Source: Aphis gossypii
Lineage: Eukaryota; Arthropoda; Insecta; Hemiptera; Aphididae
Length of the DNA: 64,000 nt
Reading direction: 5' to 3'
Assembly: GCF_020184175.1 (NCBI RefSeq)
Contig: NC_065531.1
Location: 18,249,213 to 18,313,212, forward strand
Shown here: positions 14,858 through 26,000 of the stretch, in pieces
Position numbering within the stretch: the first letter of the stretch is position 1
Layout: each line of letters begins with the position of its first letter
The notes under the pieces: generated by a model
What the model was told of the DNA's origin: nothing
The model's database searches: none
Seen by the model: the letters and a program-made list of their open reading frames with translations, nothing else
Translations under genes and position numbers: made by a program

Positions 14858-17800
14858 GTGAGTACCACAGCCGATTTCCTTTTATATATTATGCAAAAAA
14901 ATATCTAAATAACGGACACTGTCGTTCACTAAAATTTTTCCACCATTTGAAAGTTTCCGCTATTCAGAAGTGTTCTTTAGAGAAAGTTTCATTCTACAAA
15001 TATGCTTTTGCTACAACGATTTGTCCCACTGAAAGTATTATATGTGGTACACGCAACGTGTTAAATCAATTTTTGTTATTATTTTCAATAATTATTATTA
15101 TTTATCAATTTATGTTATTTTGTGGTTTTCAGTGCTCAAAGATGAACCGGAAGACTTGACTCATCTGGCCCCGACGGCCGGTGATGTGTGCGTGCCGCTG
15201 GACACTTGTGGTCTCGGGCATTTGGGCTTGTTCATGTCCGACGTGCTTGATGACCTCATACTCACCGACTGTTCATTGGCACCGTTTGACTCGTTGCCTG
15301 CAGCTCCGTCTCTGCACGATGCGTACTCTTCTGCCTCCCGGTCTTCGCCGCCAATGCACCACCTACATCACCATCACCTCCACCACGGCGGCGACGAACT
15401 GTCGCAGCACGCTGTCACCGACTTGTGCGATCCGACCATGTCCTCGCTGCTGGGCATGGACCTGGACAATAGTCCCAATGACTTGGACCTGGACTTATCG
15501 CTCAAGAATCAGTTCATACCCTTATACGAAGACGACCTATATCCACTGCTGTCGGACGACCTTCTGTGGGGCAGTGGTGACAGGTCGCCTTCGCCCAAAC
15601 CGTCGCCGACTGCGACCAATCACCACGACGGCAGCAGCAGAAACAACAACTGGTGAGCGACGTGGGATAATTAAATAATGTTCGGGATAACTTTTACGAC
15701 GGGCACATGGTCCTATAATCGGTCTGTATATTTTTTTGCTTAGGCATGTGCCGACGACGGAAGATATCGTCGGGAAAAACTCGATGGACAGAGATGCGCC
15801 GCCGTCTCCGAGTCTGGCCAAGTTGCTGCAGAAAACCGACACAGATGCACTGCCCTGCAGACAACAGCATTTTGACAGCGGTGGCAGCCTCCTGCACATG
15901 GACGGCGGTGACTCATGGGGATCAATCAGTAAAATGTTACACCAGCGGTACAACTCGGGTGGTTCCTCTGGGTCTGAACCTACGATTGCTACGACAGGTA
16001 AGCGGTTCGGCGTGCTTGTTGTCAATTTTATAGTATATATTATTAAGTGTCGGGTTCACAGTTACGTTGTGTGTCTTTTAAGCTTGGTCTTAAAACTTGG
16101 CTTAACTCTTTGCGGTAGATCATATTAGTGAATAATTCCATGACTACATTGTCTTATCAGAATGAAACGAAAACCACACAACGTAATTATGGACTCACGG
16201 CTTAAATGTCGCACTTTTCAATTACGGTTTTATGGCGTTATGCTAACTTTTTCGGGACATTGTCATTTTGTTTCACAGATCAGCGCCTCGGCCAACATAA
16301 TCCCTTACGGCAACAACAACCACAGCAACAGCAACAGTTGGATTGTAACGGATCGGCAGCAGGAGGTGCCCGAGCCAATGTTGGCGGTGTCAAGCGAACT
16401 GGGCCGAATGCCACTGCAGCTGCGACCCCGTCGTCGTGGAAACGGTGCAGACAAGAAGAAACGGCTAAACAGGGTGCCTCTAACAGCGTGCTGATGAACC
16501 TGCTGGTCAGCGGTTGTGATGTGAGTGCCGGTTACGTGTGTTTCACGTCACCCAAGTCAAAAAATGCCACTGCGGCCGCGGTCGCGTCAGTTGCGTCCCA
16601 ACAGCGTCATTCGCGTTTTTACGAACAGCATCAGCGGCGCAACGTGACGGCAAAGTGATCGCGTGTATAGTGGACTTGCACGTGTGCGCGCACGTGTTGA
16701 TATAATATAATATTATATTATCGAAGGCGCAAATAATCCACATTTTTTTTGTGGAACTGAAACGTTCCCTACCTCCGTGATATAATTTTTTAAAACAATA
16801 AGTACCTTTATGCTTAGTACCAAGTAGGTACTACATTTTTAATCAGGGAGGAACTCAACAAAAATTTGGGGGACTAGGACCTCTCTATTGACTGCGCCGC
16901 AATGATATATAATATTATACATTATGTACCCGGAGGAATATTTTGAACATTTTCATAATAATAATATGATATTTATTCCCGCCAATATAGTTACAATCTG
17001 TACATAATAATATACAAAAAACGTGTGCGTGTGCGCGTGATAGATCCCGTACCTGTCCGTCTAAACGGTGAAGCGATACGGTTTAGATACAAACCTTAGA
17101 TTTGATGTGTATATTGTGTATTATTGTATAATTCGAGAGCATTACTCGTGTGCCCTTATTCTCCCGCGTATGTATAGGTAAAAACTATCCGTGTTCGTTC
17201 TTTTATAGATCGTCTTGGAGGAAGAGGAAAGAAAACAAGCCCAATTTTCGTCGTGGTCCTGGGTCGCGTTTTCTGCCAGGGTTTTTATAATGTAGTTAGC
17301 ATACACGACTCGTGCAATACATATAATATTATAATACACCACATTTGTTGATTCTTAGTTGAAATAAAAACGAAAAAAAAATTACAAATATATATAATAT
17401 GTTATATATATATTATATTCTAACATTATTAGTTGGTTGTATTATTTTTGTTTTTAGTCATTCTACCATATAATATTATAATATACGTTATATTATTATG
17501 ATTATGTACCTATATACGTCAGGTCACCATCATGTGGTGGTGCAACTGTCGACGACAATGTGAATTGTTTACTGTTTATTATTATTTGTTCATTATACAT
17601 ATATGCATATATATAAATATATATATATATATATAATTACCCTATATGAAATATAGTTGATAATATTTTATTTTGTTTTAAAAATAATTTTGTTTATATA
17701 ATAAAGAATAAAACTTTTTGGTTTTTATTGCTCTCTTGATCCTTTCATTAGTAGTAACAGTGGTGGTGGCTAAAACCGTGTACCTCTTTGACTTAGTGTC

Positions 17801-18973
17801 GATTATATGTATGTACAGAGTGCACACAATTTATCATTTTTTTTCTGTACGATAATAAAGAGTAAAATCCATTGATTTTATAAACGCCGTTATGATGCGA
17901 CGTATGGTTGAAACATCGGCGATTGTCGTCGCGTATCATATGATATATTTTGGTTGCACGTGACCAACCGATATTATACGACGTTATTTTTCAATTCAAA
18001 AAACTAATATTATCACAAAAACCATTTATTAGGGACCTGGTCGGACGTTTTATGAATATGAAAAATGAACAATTAAACCGATCCGTAGGTGTCAATAACT
18101 TGATGCCTGTACCTATTTACGATTTTTTTGAAAATTCAGGCACCTATACTTTCCTGAGTTATTGGACCCTGATATTACGGTTCTATAGAGTATAGACGAC
18201 GCTACGTCGTTAAGAGATATTCAAATTTTTATACTTATAATTTCCTATAAGCACTTGATACGATGTCACTATTGTATTTGTCGCCAAAAAGACTATATTC
18301 ACTCTGATGTATAATTACGATATTTGTATATTTTATGACTTCACATTAGTATAGACACCTAAGACGATTTCCGAACAAAATTTCGAGTGCTAGCAAAACG
18401 ATTTCGATCGAACTAGCCATAGACACCAATAATGTCAAAGAGAGACGCAACCACCTCACCATAAATATATCTGTTGAGAAAAAATACACTAAAAAGGGTT
18501 AATGATAGAGTGAAAGAGAAAAACCATGTAATACACGTTATCGCTTTGCCGTCTTGATAGAGAATAGAATACAGCATACACCGACACGTTGTACCCTCTC
18601 TCAACGCCAATAACATTTATTCACGTTCACTTTTTCTCCAATACCTTATCTTATGATTATTATTTGTGTTTTATTACTGAAAATTATAATTAAACTTTTT
18701 GTGTTGTGTCTCGTCTAGGATGACTCGGGAAAAACGTTGGTTGGCAAGAACTCTGTGGTGAAAAATGATTCGCAGCCGAGGCACCGGTCGAGACTAAAGG
18801 CCGTCTCGTGCCTGTTGGACCCGGGCAGCACTTCCATACCGTCGCTGATGGACCTGACCGCACATGACTACGACGTGAACGCTCCGGCTGGTGGAGCTCT
18901 ACTCCAGGGGTCGGAACTTCTGAAGGCCCTGGAAATCGGAGGCGGCGGGGGTGGCAACATAGCCGTCGCATAG
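14427..18973 (+). CDS. sima: Hypoxia-inducible factor alpha (HIF-1 alpha / Similar), C-terminal five exons; 5' part outside window
   Basis: HIF alpha is the oxygen-regulated bHLH-PAS transcription factor that pairs with ARNT/Tango and activates hypoxia genes in the nucleus. Five exons join with intact phase: 14427-14857, 15133-15652, 15744-15997, 16279-16520 and 18719-18973 (stop TAG 18971-18973), about 566 residues. What is visible: the end of the PAS-B/PAC region (SGVEHGDEIYSLCQ, matching the vertebrate SGIIQHDLIFSLQQ stretch); the N-terminal degron (LKDEPEDLTHLAPTAGD); an acidic second degron-like block (LKNQFIPLYEDDL); a Gln-rich linker; and the C-terminal transactivation domain with HDYDVNAP and LLQGSELLKALE. 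Introns begin GT and end AG. The first exon opens by completing a split Ser codon, so coding exons for bHLH, PAS-A and PAS-B must lie upstream, and none was found in the preceding 14.4 kb. Orthology to HIF alpha, rather than to Trachealess or Single-minded, follows from the degron and C-TAD motifs. Confidence 0.93.
15133..15652 (+). other. sima: HIF alpha coding exon b (oxygen-dependent degradation region)
   Basis: The acceptor is gtggttttcag before 15133; the split codon gives Met, then LKDEPEDLTHLAPTAGD. This aligns without gaps to the N-terminal degron of vertebrate HIF-1 alpha (KKEPDALTLLAPAAGD). The hydroxyl-acceptor Pro codon is 15171-15173. A His-rich tract (HHLHHHHLHH) follows, then the acidic block DLDLSLKNQFIPLYEDDLYP at the position of the second degron, where codon 15510-15512 is CAG (Gln) in place of the expected Pro. 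The donor is ctg|gtgagc at 15653. Confidence 0.92.
15744..15997 (+). other. sima: HIF alpha coding exon c
   Basis: The acceptor is ttgcttag before 15744; the split codon tg|g gives Trp, followed by HVPTTEDIVGKNSMDRDAPP. The exon contains SPSLAKLLQKTD and a Gly/Ser-rich stretch near its end. The donor is acgacag|gtaagc at 15998. The flanking intron is only 91 bp (15653-15743). No known domain is recognised here; it is linker between the degron region and the C-terminal activation domain. Confidence 0.88.
16279..16520 (+). other. sima: HIF alpha coding exon d (poly-Gln and NLLVSGCD block)
   Basis: The acceptor is tttgtttcacag before 16279; the split codon g|at gives Asp, then QRLGQHNPLRQQQPQQQQQ. 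A basic patch (SSWKRCRQEE) may act as a C-terminal nuclear localisation signal. The exon ends SVLMNLLVSGCD at a strong in-phase donor, gat|gtgagt at 16521. The reading frame stays open past the donor for 45 more codons, to a stop at 16656-16658 (see the alternative 3' end entry). Confidence 0.88.
16521..16658 (+). other. Possible alternative C-terminus of HIF alpha by intron retention
   Basis: If the donor at 16521 is not used, the ORF of exon d continues with VSAGYVCFTSPKSKN, then an Ala-rich and basic stretch, and stops at 16656-16658. GC content stays high over this stretch, unlike the AT-rich intron that follows. Candidate polyadenylation hexamers AATAAA lie at 17363-17368 and 17707-17712. 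Such an isoform would lack the C-terminal transactivation domain. This is inference; ordinary splicing to 18719 is the default. Confidence 0.4.
16534..16696. promoter_or_regulatory. Cluster of RCGTG hypoxia-response-element cores
   Basis: RCGTG or its complement occurs at 16534-16538, 16544-16548 (minus), 16642-16646, 16661-16665, and twice each in the two CACGTG palindromes at 16679-16684 and 16691-16696. Eight oriented cores in 163 bp is well above the roughly one per 256 bp expected in random equal-base DNA, and the surrounding genome is AT-rich. HIF dimers recognise RCGTG. Part of the cluster overlaps the read-through ORF, so some sites may be coding by-products. Confidence 0.3.
17610..17634. 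repeat. TA microsatellite in HIF intron
   Basis: An (AT)n run within the 2.2 kb last intron of the HIF gene. Confidence 0.85.
18719..18973 (+). other. sima: HIF alpha terminal coding exon e (C-terminal transactivation domain)
   Basis: The acceptor is gtctcgtctag before 18719, phase 0. The exon encodes a short basic linker, then SIPSLMDLTAHDYDVNAP and LLQGSELLKALE, matching the C-TAD that binds CBP/p300 in vertebrate HIF-1 alpha (YDCEVNAP, LLQGEELLRALD). The Asn codon at 18878-18880 corresponds to the asparagine hydroxylated by FIH. The protein ends with a Gly run and NIAVA before TAG, so it extends slightly past the last conserved helix. Confidence 0.93.
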
Positions 18974-20565
18974 TTGCCGAAAAATCAGAAGCAGGAGCAG
19001 GAGAAAAGAGAGAAGGATAAACAACATTTTTGAGCATTAATCAATATTTACTGCGTCTATCACACACATGTACACACACACACACACACACAAATAATAT
19101 TTGGTATATCTATTATTCCGGTTACAAACTTGAAATGTCATAACACTCTAATGATAAGTCACACTACGTAATGTTTTTAACATTCGACAATAATTATTTT
19201 GTACAACGGTTATTCGTAATTATTGTGCGGATGACGGAGCAGAAGAATCCGTCCGCAGTATATCTCTTCATTTTTATTTGTATAGGTCATTGTTATAACT
19301 CAGGGCTACACAGTAATCCGATTTCTGAGCAACAATCGCGATGAATGATTTACATCGATATTTGTTGTTATCTTCGTTTGTTGTCTATGCTCGTCATAAA
19401 TCGCGTATATAACTGTTCTCATTATTATTGTTATTTCATCCTCCCCCCCTTCCAAAAAAAAAAAAACAAATATACACCTCCAAAATGTGTGTGCCACTAC
19501 TTCCCTTCTGCTCCGAGACTTCTTATTTATATTATATAAAAACTATATTATTATGATATCATATTCTTATACTAACCTCTTATAATATATTGTTTTCGTT
19601 TACCATCGCTTGCTGTGTACCGCTTAGTTTTTAATTTTTTTGATTTTTTTTTCGATTTTCTGTACACCGAAAAATATTACGCACTACTCGCGTGTGTAGC
19701 GTTGGTTTCGGGATAATGTGCTGGACCCCGCGAAACCGATTTTTATTTAGTTATCATTATGTTATAGTTATATGTACCACATTTTTTCCACAGAGTATAC
19801 CGATATCATTACTATTAATATTATTATTATTATTACTATTATTATCGTTGTCAATGAGAAACGTCTTACAACTGATCTTTTAATATTAAGTTTAAAATTA
19901 ACCTTTTTTCTACGTCGAAAGCAAACTTCATAATCTCTTTTTCGGTTACCGAAATTAATTTAATAATACGTAGGTACCTTTATATATTGTAATTTTAATA
20001 TTTTAATTTTGTAATGGAGGGGACGAATGAAGTAAGAGCGAAGTAAAAAAAAATTAAGAACAGTGTTACCCATACAGGTACATGTGCATAAATGGACGAT
20101 TTAACGAAAAAAAAGAAAGAAAGACGAATTGAAAATAATTATGTGCTGTAAGCCCGTAAATTTAACTATCACAACTTAAGCATTCGTTAAGTACATATTG
20201 TGCCTATGCGGAGTAATTTAAAACTGCTCTTAAATTTTTTTGTACTTGCGGCAAAAGGATATAATTTATAGTGAACGGTGATGGTTTTGTGTAAAACACG
20301 TCCGAATGCTCAAATATTATTTTGTATAATTCTTTTTTAGATGGAAAAATTATATTTAAGTGATATTTATTAAGGGACATTTACGTGAGTGTAAGCGTAA
20401 AGATATTTTTCGATACATTTCTTTATTTTGTTAACTTTTTTTTTTTTGTTTTTGATTTTATTTTATTTTACTTTTTCAAAGTAGTTATTTTAGTTAAACA
20501 GTTTGCATTGTTTGCTATACATTCATATAATATACATAAATAAATAAATATATATAATTATTATA
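18974..20565 (+). other. Probable 3' UTR of the HIF alpha gene
   Basis: After the stop at 18973 no coding signal is seen on the plus strand. The stretch holds a CA repeat (19061-19092), U-rich runs and A/U-rich words. Overlapping AATAAA hexamers sit at 20539-20544 and 20543-20548. The right end is a guess set just past these; earlier polyadenylation is possible. Confidence 0.4.
19061..19092. repeat. CA microsatellite in HIF 3' UTR
   Basis: (CA)n interrupted by TGTA, about 90 bp after the HIF stop codon. Confidence 0.9.
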
Positions 20566-20981
20566 TACTTAGATACGTTTGTTTGTATAATATACTACCC
20601 CTAACTATATATTTTAATATTATAGTATCTGCAGACAAATCACAATCGCAATATTCCAGTGAAATCTACGAATGCACTTGTATGCGGTTGTCTTCCATAT
20701 CACGCCACAGCGACGGTTTCGTTTCTTACGTACCAATGGTGCAGGTATGACATTTGCGTTCTCGGTACATACTTGGAGAGAGAAAGAGAGAGAGAGCTAT
20801 TTCGGCATACTCGGCGTATACCGGCGTATATTAACCCCGAGAGCGTATTCGGACGAAATGTCACACTCGACCATACATAACATAATAACTGTTATAATAA
20901 TATAGTCAATCGTTATCGTCGGTATTCCTGTCCGTTCAGCCTACCCGTTCGTTTTCCGCATATATTAACCCAATAACCTCG

Positions 20982-21089
20982 ATGACATGTCCGGGCTGCG
21001 CCGCCAAGTCCGACGAATCCAACAACGAGTGCACTCCGGTGTCCGGCGGGTGGCGAAAGGTCCGAGTTCTACCACTTTTAATTTCCTAA
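20982..21089 (+). other. Short GC-rich ORF, possible first coding exon or upstream ORF
   Basis: ATG at 20982 opens 35 codons (MTCPGCAAKSDESNNECTPV then SGGWRK...) to TAA at 21087-21089. The first 26 codons are GC-rich and Cys/Ser/Gly-containing, unlike the surrounding AT-rich DNA, and are followed by a possible but weak donor, aaag|gtccga at 21060. An initiator-like ttcagcc lies at about 20934. The product is not recognised and no partner exon was found downstream. Confidence 0.25.
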
Positions 21090-21347
21090 CGGCATATCAC
21101 GACTATTATAATTATTATAATATTATTACCTACGGTTTTATGTGTTGTTTGATGATGTTTTTATAAAACGCGCTCGAAAATATAAAAAAACACGCGTAAA
21201 CGGTGAAATCGTTCGGTGTCGGGAGGAAATCGCGTGTAGTATTATATATTATTAATAATATCGAAATATGCTATTCGAGTAAAAGTATATTGTCGAGTTT
21301 CAATTGGAGATAATCCAGTTCAGAACCCAGTCCACTGTAATGTTCCT

Positions 21348-21378
21348 CGCCTTTTCACGCGTTAACGTGATGAAGGCG
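21348..21378. repeat. 31 bp GC-rich hairpin
   Basis: CGCCTTTTCACG is mirrored by CGTGATGAAGGCG around a central palindromic CGTTAACG. It lies just beyond the GC-rich island at 20.9-21.1 kb. Confidence 0.4.
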
Positions 21379-22084
21379 CGCGCTGTAGTATATACGATAT
21401 ACCTATTACCTACATAGTTGTAAGGTCGATTTAATTTTGTTATTATATTATGTTTTATAAAATCATTAAATTGTATAACTATTTACAAATTGTACCCACC
21501 TTATTTATTTATTTATTTTAAACATAGATGACTGGCTAATTACTGATTAGACGTGTTGTTTAATTAAAAATATTACTTACCCATAGGTAGGTAGTACCCA
21601 CGGGCTATACTTATGTAGTTATGTACAACATATTAAATCAATGCGATTTAATAACGAAATTAAAGTCGAACAAACGATAAACTGTTTACTTAGCATATTA
21701 TAATTACCCATTTAATGTATTATATATAGATACCTATTTATATAGTAATTAATAATTATTTTAATATATGCGTATGTGTGTATTTTCATATTTGTTTATA
21801 GGAAATATCTGATAGTGATACCGCATTATTCAAACATAATTAATTTATTAACAGATAATTTAAATATATGATATGTATGTATTGGATATGTGTGTGTGTG
21901 TAAAGAAAACGTTTGGTAATAGCCAATAATAGGTACCTTTTAAAATTTATTTTTCGAAGGACGGTGCTTGGTTGCATTTAGCTACTGACAGTAGCCTACT
22001 TTATATTATTATTGTTCATAATTATTTGGTATCGGGTCTAATACCGAACGTTTTGTAATATTATATATCTAGTCTTAAAGTAGT

Positions 22085-22134
22085 GTTAACTATTCCTTCA
22101 ATTGATTCTCGTAATGAATCAATTGGAAGTTAAC
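22085..22134. repeat. 50 bp hairpin-forming inverted repeat
   Basis: GTTAAC and CAATTGATTC on the left are mirrored by GAATCAATTG and GTTAAC on the right, around a 7 nt loop (tcgtaat). The arms are interrupted by an asymmetric internal bulge (8 against 3 nt). It could be a small RNA precursor, a protein-binding palindrome or a transposon relic. Confidence 0.5.
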
Positions 22135-23034
22135 GATCGTCGTCATAGAATCATCATCTAAATTCCGTGTACTTTTATTTAATACTGCGTTTATATACTT
22201 ATATGTGCTTTACCTACGCATCAAGATGTCATTTTTCTTGACGATAACAATTACTTATAAAAAACTATGATACATTTTGTTTATTGACTATATATTGATG
22301 TTAAAACCTAACCTAACATAATACAATGAAACTAATAATAATGTTTTTTTCTAAATTTTCTAAATTTCTGCGATACTCAAATATATTAATTATCCCTCGC
22401 GTAAAACTGTACGATGCTTGAGATAAGTCAATTTATTGCCTGGTTTACGATCTGTGTGCATTACATTTAGTATACGCATGTATAGAGATATAGTGTTCTT
22501 ACGATGCTGGTATGGTTAAATCGTTTCGATTAACGGAGACATTAAGGAAACTTTTTGACCTTTGCTCGTATAAATATATGATGTTGTAACTAAACTAATT
22601 ACTATTATGAAATGATATCGGGTTCATCATAATATTATGTAATTACGCACGTTTTCCCAAAATGCGTTAAAATTATTTTTTTTCTTAATCAAATCGACTT
22701 TAGACCTTAGACGATATTATCAAATTATTATACATTTAAACATAATTAATATAATATTAGCACCGTCCCAGATCCGGTTAATAAACATCAGTGATTTTAT
22801 GTTTAAGCACATCTGTTAGGTATAGGTATAGGTACGGTTTGCATTTATTATAATTTTATTTTTTTGCCCGACTAATATAATATTGTTGTAATCGCTCACG
22901 GTCGCCCGTCGACGCGACAGCCGTCTCGGACCTTGAAACGAGATAAAAATTTGTCTGAGTATGTATATGTAGGGAAAAATAAAATAATACACATTGATAC
23001 ACTTAGACATATATGCGTACATATTATATACAAT

Positions 23035-23035
<1 letters not shown>

Positions 23036-23064
<29 letters not shown>
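23036..23064. repeat. TA microsatellite
   Basis: An uninterrupted (AT)n run of about 26-28 bp. Confidence 0.9.
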
Positions 23065-23066
<2 letters not shown>

Positions 23067-26000
23067 ATATAACATTCGTGCGTTTATAACCCTCATATAA
23101 ATATATGCTTGTCAGTTATGAGGAGATAAGGCATAAAACGTAAGTATATTATACAATTTACAAAATAGAATTTAATATACAATATAGGTATATTATCAAT
23201 TATATTTACCTCTAAACTATGGTCCCAATCGTATGATACCTATTGAAAATTCAGTTTTATTTATTATTCTATAGGTACTGGGAGATAATTAGATACCTCT
23301 AATACTATTGATGTCCATGTGCACTCATAATAATTGTAAAATATTATTTTAGGATATAAACGGAAAAAATAATTATTTCAGTGTGCTGATTTTACGTTGT
23401 TGATGTGAACTCATTTAGTAGATTCTAAATATGCGGTTGAAATCCTAGTACTCAAGTGTTACACATTTCAAGATCTCGTTATCTGAAATGGTGAGATATG
23501 AATTTTGTATTTTAAAAGTTAAATCTTATGGTAGATAGTTAATTGAAATTCAATGAAATTTCACAATGACTCACAAGTCAGTAGTGCCAAGTACTTAAAA
23601 TAATCATCACAGTCAAGTTGTTAAGATTGTATACAAAATATGCATAGATCATTGATTATTTGTTGCATAGTAAAATATTTGTTTTTATAAATATATAATG
23701 TTTACCTATTATATATTTTATAAACCTATACTAAGTATTTTATATTTTATTATTCAAGATGTAGGTATATAACTATCACTATGTATAATAATTATACTTC
23801 ATTTTAAAAAAACAAAGAATGTATAAGTACTGTATATTAAAAAAAGTATGTGGTAAGGTACTTGTATCTACCATACATTACAGATTCGTTAACATATTTT
23901 TATTTTTTATTTTTTTGATTCAATTTTTATGGTCTTTGATTTGGAATAAAAAAAAACATTGAGAGCGATATGAGTAGACAAATTATATTAAGTGTTGTTT
24001 TGATAACTTAAATTAACTTTAAAAAACTCGTATAACATTTTACACTATGTTTTCTTCTGAACTTTTAATTCGATAACGCAACTCATTAATACGACTGTAG
24101 AAATATTTGTAAAACATTAGTTAGGTAACTTATTTTGTGTATGCTTTTCTTTATTTTAAATTATTTTAAATTTCAACAATATTATTTTTATCACCAAAGT
24201 AGTATACTTACTTATGTAATATTGGTTTTAAAGAGTTTATAGAAATCATATTTTAAATAAATGTGACAGCGCTCATGTTCAACTATTCTATCAAGCTTTA
24301 AATTATTATTATTTATTCTTCGAAGTATTCAACTTGGTGGTATGTCAGACGTAACATTTTTTTTTTTTTTGTTCAATAATAAAACCTTTCCCCTATCATA
24401 TTTCTTTTATTTGTTTTGCTTATGAAATAATGATATATAAATAATTTTCTCTGTTTTAAATAATAGTGGTTGACGATGCAAACATATTTAAATTAGTCAA
24501 GTCTCTTGTTGTTGGAATTATTACAACACGTTTATAAAATTATCTTCATATAACAATCGCGTGAGTAAATAATAGTAAATGTCATTCTAAAATTGCTATT
24601 ATTTGTATTGTTAATATGTACCTAACTATATATTACATTATTCCATGGTAATTTGCTATTATTTCATGTATCTAATCAAAGACCTAATTTAGGTTACTAT
24701 AAGTAGTTGTTTAATATATATATATATATACATTATACACTCTGTATAAATACCTACCAATTAACCTATTTCACATCTCTATTGGTAAAAATGATGTTTC
24801 CACGTTCGGCAGAATTAAACGAAATCGTTTCATTAAAAATATACTTTCAACTAATATATTTTACCTGATAATTTATTTGATTTCAATAGTTAAGTTCTTT
24901 GAAAATCAAATAATTTGTCAATACTTGACGTATACTATGTTAATCAAATAAATCCCGATAAAGGCGTTAAAAATATAATAGTTTCTTACCACAGCAGCAT
25001 ATATCACACGTTTGTCGTTTAGATATTTTTACAATGATTAATTTAATTTAATTTAATTCATTCCACCTATGCCTATGTACGATCTACGTTTGATATATTA
25101 TATTCACGTAATTGCATATCGCGCATTTGACGTAATTAATTTTTAAAATTTTCTCTTTTTTCCCACGTTATTCAAGACGTTTTATATAAATCGAATGTTT
25201 TTATTTTTCCTTATCTGACTGTAAATAAAAATACAATTCGAATCTGTTGATGCGTGAATTACCATTAGTTTTATTACTAATTGCGTGTGAAAATCGACAA
25301 AACATAGTGTCCAAGTACATTGTACCTATGTATCTATAGGTTTAGCGAATATAGTATTTTAATCAAGATAAACAGACAGGATATGGTGTAATATAACTAT
25401 GAGGTTTAAAAATATTTACGTGAACGAGAAAAACAAGAAGTATGTGACATTAGTGGCGCACAGGGGATTTATTTATTTTAAATATTTCATAATGGCTAAG
25501 ACATGTTTTAGTGATTAAATATATTAATAAATCAGTAGGTATAGCACTATATTTCACATAAATTAATTATTATAGTTTATAAAAGCTCCCATGTTATATA
25601 TCAGTCATTTACAACCACCATCTCTTTCTAGAGCACATCCAGTTCTAGTACTTTGGTATAACCTGCCTGGGCACCACTGAATGACGTGACGTGTAGGTGT
25701 AGCAGGACTCGACCACTCGACGAGGTCAAGATTCTTTAAAATGGAAGTATCGTTGAACAAAGTGACGCGAGAGAAACAATTACAATTTTGAAGTGGACAG
25801 GTCGACGAATAGAGATATACGTCATCGGTAGGTACTTATATGCATACGCAGTTTTGTATAGTTTTGCGGACTTATATAAAAAAAAAATTTCGATGATTTT
25901 AACGACAGTAGTTACCTACTTAGTTCACGTTTAAACCTTATAATTTTAAACAATGTGAACATGGTAGTAATGCATTTATGTAGACTGTAGACATTAGACA

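Noticed and set aside
15181..15678. 165-codon ORF in another frame over the HIF degron exon
   Set aside because: Out-of-frame shadow; the conserved LAP motif and splice phases fix the true frame.
15537..16025. 162-codon minus-strand ORF over HIF exons
   Set aside because: It crosses a real intron (15653-15743) and is antisense to conserved coding sequence.
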